Program-made: the position numbers and the translations under genes
The notes under the pieces: model-generated
Told to the model about the DNA's origin: nothing
Seen by the model: the letters and a program-made list of their open reading frames with translations, nothing else
Databases searched by the model: none
Shown here: positions 62,132 to 64,000 of the stretch, in pieces
Layout: every line of letters starts with the position of its first letter
How positions within the stretch are numbered: the stretch's first letter is position 1
NCBI RefSeq assembly: GCF_003351345.1
Contig: NZ_QQTO01000022.1
Span: 248,001-312,000 of the forward strand
Length of the DNA: 64,000 bases
Reading direction: 5' to 3'
From: Allobosea caraganae
GTDB taxonomy: Bacteria; Pseudomonadota; Alphaproteobacteria; Rhizobiales; Beijerinckiaceae

Positions 62132-63103
62132 ATGAAGAAAGTCTTCGTTGCCGGGCATAGCGGCCTCGTCGGATCCGCTACCGTCGCCGCACTTGCAGGC
62201 CTGAAAGAATACGATCTTATAACGCGCGCGCATAGCGATCTTGATCTTTCCGACCGGACTGCGACGCGTGATTTCTTTATGACTTATCGCCCGGACCACG
62301 TCGTCATGTGCGCCGCAAAAGTCGGCGGCATCTTGGCAAATTCAAATTTTCCGGTCGAATTCCTTCATAATAACCTTGCGATCCAGTTGAGCGTCTTCGA
62401 TGCAGCCCATGCATCGGGCGTCGACAGAATGATCTTTCTTGGCTCCTCGTGCATCTACCCGCGCGACTGCGCCCAGCCGATAAGCGAGGACTACCTCCTT
62501 ACCGGGCCGCTCGAGGAAACGAACCGCCCTTACGCGCTGGCGAAGATCGCCGGCGTCGAGGCGTGCTGGTCCTTCAACAGGCAGCATCAAAGGCGCTACC
62601 TCGCGCTGATGCCGACCAACCTCTATGGGCCCGGAGACAACTACCACCCCGATCATTCGCACGTGCTGCCCGCCTTGATCCGCCGTTTCCATGAGGCGAA
62701 GGTCAAGGGCGCGCCCTCCGTGACGGTTTGGGGGTCCGGCAGGCCGCGCCGGGAGTTCATGTTCTCGTCGGATGTGGGGGATGCCATCGCCTTCCTCCTC
62801 GGCCTCCCGGACGGTGACTTCGACGCCCTGACGAGCCCGGACAAGGCGCCGCTGCTGAATGTCGGCGTCGGGCACGACATCACGATCCGCGAGTTGGCGG
62901 AGCGGGTTAAGGAGACGGTCGGCTATGCCGGCGAATTGGTGCTCGATCCGAGCAAGCCCGACGGAACGCCGCGAAAGCTGATGGACGTCACGCGTTTCCA
63001 CAAGCTCGGCTGGAGAGCCAAAACGCCTCTCGATATCGGGTTGCGGGCCTCCTATCAGGATTTCCTCAGCAAGTACGCTACGGCCTCGCGCCTCGCGCCA
63101 TAG
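62132..63103 (+). CDS. fcl: GDP-L-fucose synthase
   Basis: Bifunctional epimerase/reductase converting GDP-4-keto-6-deoxy-D-mannose to GDP-L-fucose. Motifs: NADP site VFVAGHSGLVGSATVAALAG; FLGSSCIYPRDCAQPISEDY, Tyr-x3-Lys YALAKIAGVEACWSFNRQH, MPTNLYGPGDNYHPDHSHVLPA (shown in part: TNLYGPGDNYHPDHSHVLP) and WGSGRPRREFMFSSDVGDA. 323 residues from ATG 62132, which lies one base after the stop of the preceding gene. The 5' part of the gene is more AT-rich than its neighbours. It shares its substrate with rmd. Confidence 0.95.
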   Translation: MKKVFVAGHSGLVGSATVAALAGLKEYDLITRAHSDLDLSDRTATRDFFMTYRPDHVVMCAAKVGGILANSNFPVEFLHNNLAIQLSVFDAAHASGVDRMIFLGSSCIYPRDCAQPISEDYLLTGPLEETNRPYALAKIAGVEACWSFNRQHQRRYLALMPTNLYGPGDNYHPDHSHVLPALIRRFHEAKVKGAPSVTVWGSGRPRREFMFSSDVGDAIAFLLGLPDGDFDALTSPDKAPLLNVGVGHDITIRELAERVKETVGYAGELVLDPSKPDGTPRKLMDVTRFHKLGWRAKTPLDIGLRASYQDFLSKYATASRLAP

Positions 63104-63199
63104 ATGTCTTGTGGCGCCAGCCCTGCCGGCTGTGTATCTCTGGCGGATCAGCAGGGCAGACCGGGCGTCGCGCCCCAATCAAGGTTCAAATAGCTTTCC

Positions 63200-64000
63200 G
63201 TGCGAAATCCCGTTCTCCGGTTTATTCACCAACATGTCTGGCGTCGGCTCCCCGTGGCGGCGCGCCGGTTCGCATTCGCCCGCATCTCCGCGTGGCAGGC
63301 CCCGTCCATTACGCCGCGCGCCAAGGCGAAGCAGCCGATCGTCATCGTCGGCATGCTGCGGCAGGCCTCCGGGCTGGGGGATGCGGCGCGCAAATCCCAT
63401 GACGCCCTGAAGGCGGCGGGCCTGAAGGTCTACGGCATCGACATCACCAGCCTGCTCCTGCACGAGGCCAACTATTCCGGCTTCGACTTCGAGGATGGCA
63501 GCGAACTCCTCGGCGAGGGAACCGTCATCCTCCATGTCAGCGGGCCGGTCGTTCCGCGCGTGATCGCGGTTCTCGGCAAGCGCTTCGTTCGCAACAAGCG
63601 GATCCTGGCGCATTGGTTCTGGGAATTGCCGGCTCTCCCGGAGGATTGGCGCCCCGCGCTCCCCTTCCTGCACGGCGTATGCGCCAGCACCCGCTTCGTC
63701 GCCGACGCGGTCCGGCCGATGGTCGGGGACAGGCCGGTCCATCTGGTGTCCTATCCGCTGGAGCCGCACGCGGTTCACCACGCGAAAGACGCTGGCGGCG
63801 GACCGTTCACCGTTCTCGTCGCCTTCAACATCGCCTCGAATTTTGCGCGCAAGAACCCCTGCGCCTCGATCGCGGCCTTCCGCCAGGCCTTCGGCGACGA
63901 TCCTGGGGCGCTGCTCATCGTCAAGTACCTCAACGGCGCGGCCTGGCCCGAAGGCGTTCGCCAGATGCAGCTTGCCGCCGCTGGCGCGTCCAACATCGTG
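63200..64000 (+). CDS. Glycosyltransferase (GT4-like), partial, runs off right edge
   Basis: Open frame of 267 codons from a GTG at 63200 to the last base; the in-frame TAG at 63191 makes this the first possible start. The C-terminal portion is outside the window. The N-terminal half has QPIVIVGMLRQASGLGDAAR and LKAAGLKVYGIDITSLLLHE, then VASTRFV-like CASTRFVADAVRPMVGDRP and NIASNFARKNPCASIAAFRQ, the typical GT4 donor-side start. The catalytic E-x7-E is not reached. It belongs to the same cluster as fcl, 96 bases apart. Family call is fairly safe, specificity is unknown. Confidence 0.78.
   Translation, partial: MRNPVLRFIHQHVWRRLPVAARRFAFARISAWQAPSITPRAKAKQPIVIVGMLRQASGLGDAARKSHDALKAAGLKVYGIDITSLLLHEANYSGFDFEDGSELLGEGTVILHVSGPVVPRVIAVLGKRFVRNKRILAHWFWELPALPEDWRPALPFLHGVCASTRFVADAVRPMVGDRPVHLVSYPLEPHAVHHAKDAGGGPFTVLVAFNIASNFARKNPCASIAAFRQAFGDDPGALLIVKYLNGAAWPEGVRQMQLAAAGASNIV

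Overview
This 64-kb window is GC-rich bacterial chromosome. The gene set points to an alphaproteobacterium of the order Hyphomicrobiales (Rhizobiales): the rnd-lptC-lptA-lptB-rpoN-hpf-ptsN block, irr next to fabA/fabB, glnD, an IHF-beta next to rpsA, a Tim44-domain protein and a Fur-family Irr with a heme-regulatory Cys-Pro. Protein flavour suggests something near Bosea or Methylobacterium, but the genus is a guess. Coding density is high, almost all genes are housekeeping or conserved, and I see no phage, complete transposon or CRISPR array.

Layout. 1-7.5 kb: class I fumarase (cut by the window edge), PtsN, long HPF, sigma-54, LptB, LptA, LptC and a short RNase D, all on the minus strand. 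7.7-13.5 kb: DUF805 protein, DapE, a membrane protein, then def-fmt-truA (minus) and RmuC. 13.6-15.7 kb: two toxin-antitoxin pairs (ParDE-like, Phd/PemK-like) around a TerB-like membrane protein. 15.7-19 kb: an OsmC protein and a sulfonate-type ABC transporter. 19-28.5 kb: GlnD, GrpE, a TRIC/UPF0126 channel, AlkB, DapB, a Tim44-like protein, a 27-residue membrane microprotein and an amidase. 28.7-33.7 kb: extensin-like lipoprotein, VapBC-like pair, MepA endopeptidase, ornithine cyclodeaminase family, LapA-like protein, IHF-beta. 33.7-42.6 kb: SppA, an Hsp70-like protein, ribosomal protein S1, a LysR regulator, a GST, LemA plus an M48 protease, a VOC protein. 42.6-55.5 kb: a cyclic-nucleotide-binding protein, HCCA isomerase, ArgG, a GIY-YIG protein, FabI, FabB, FabA, Irr, a hydroxyacid dehydrogenase, HxlR with a quinone oxidoreductase, and an NDUFA9-like protein. 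55.7 kb: tRNA-Leu(CAG) with promoter and terminator. 56.3-64 kb: a surface-polysaccharide cluster (Gmd, Rmd, a GT4-GT2 fusion, two more glycosyltransferases, Fcl) that runs off the right edge.

How the parts fit. The left block links the lipopolysaccharide transport bridge (LptA/B/C) with sigma-54 and the nitrogen PTS. FabA, FabB and FabI are the unsaturated fatty-acid and enoyl-reductase steps and sit beside the iron regulator Irr. Gmd makes GDP-4-keto-6-deoxy-mannose, which Rmd can turn into GDP-D-rhamnose and Fcl into GDP-L-fucose, so the right-hand cluster can feed two deoxyhexoses to its glycosyltransferases. It begins just after a tRNA gene, a common insertion point.

The most unusual layer is non-coding. 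At least seven kinds of palindromic intergenic repeats occur, several present twice here. One 49-base palindrome is flanked by perfect 9-base direct repeats, as a transposed element would be. A small GIY-YIG nuclease gene is bracketed by two copies of another palindrome. A sigma-54 type site lies on the opposite strand just inside the predicted start of the rpoN transcript. I could run no searches; all family names rest on recognised motifs.
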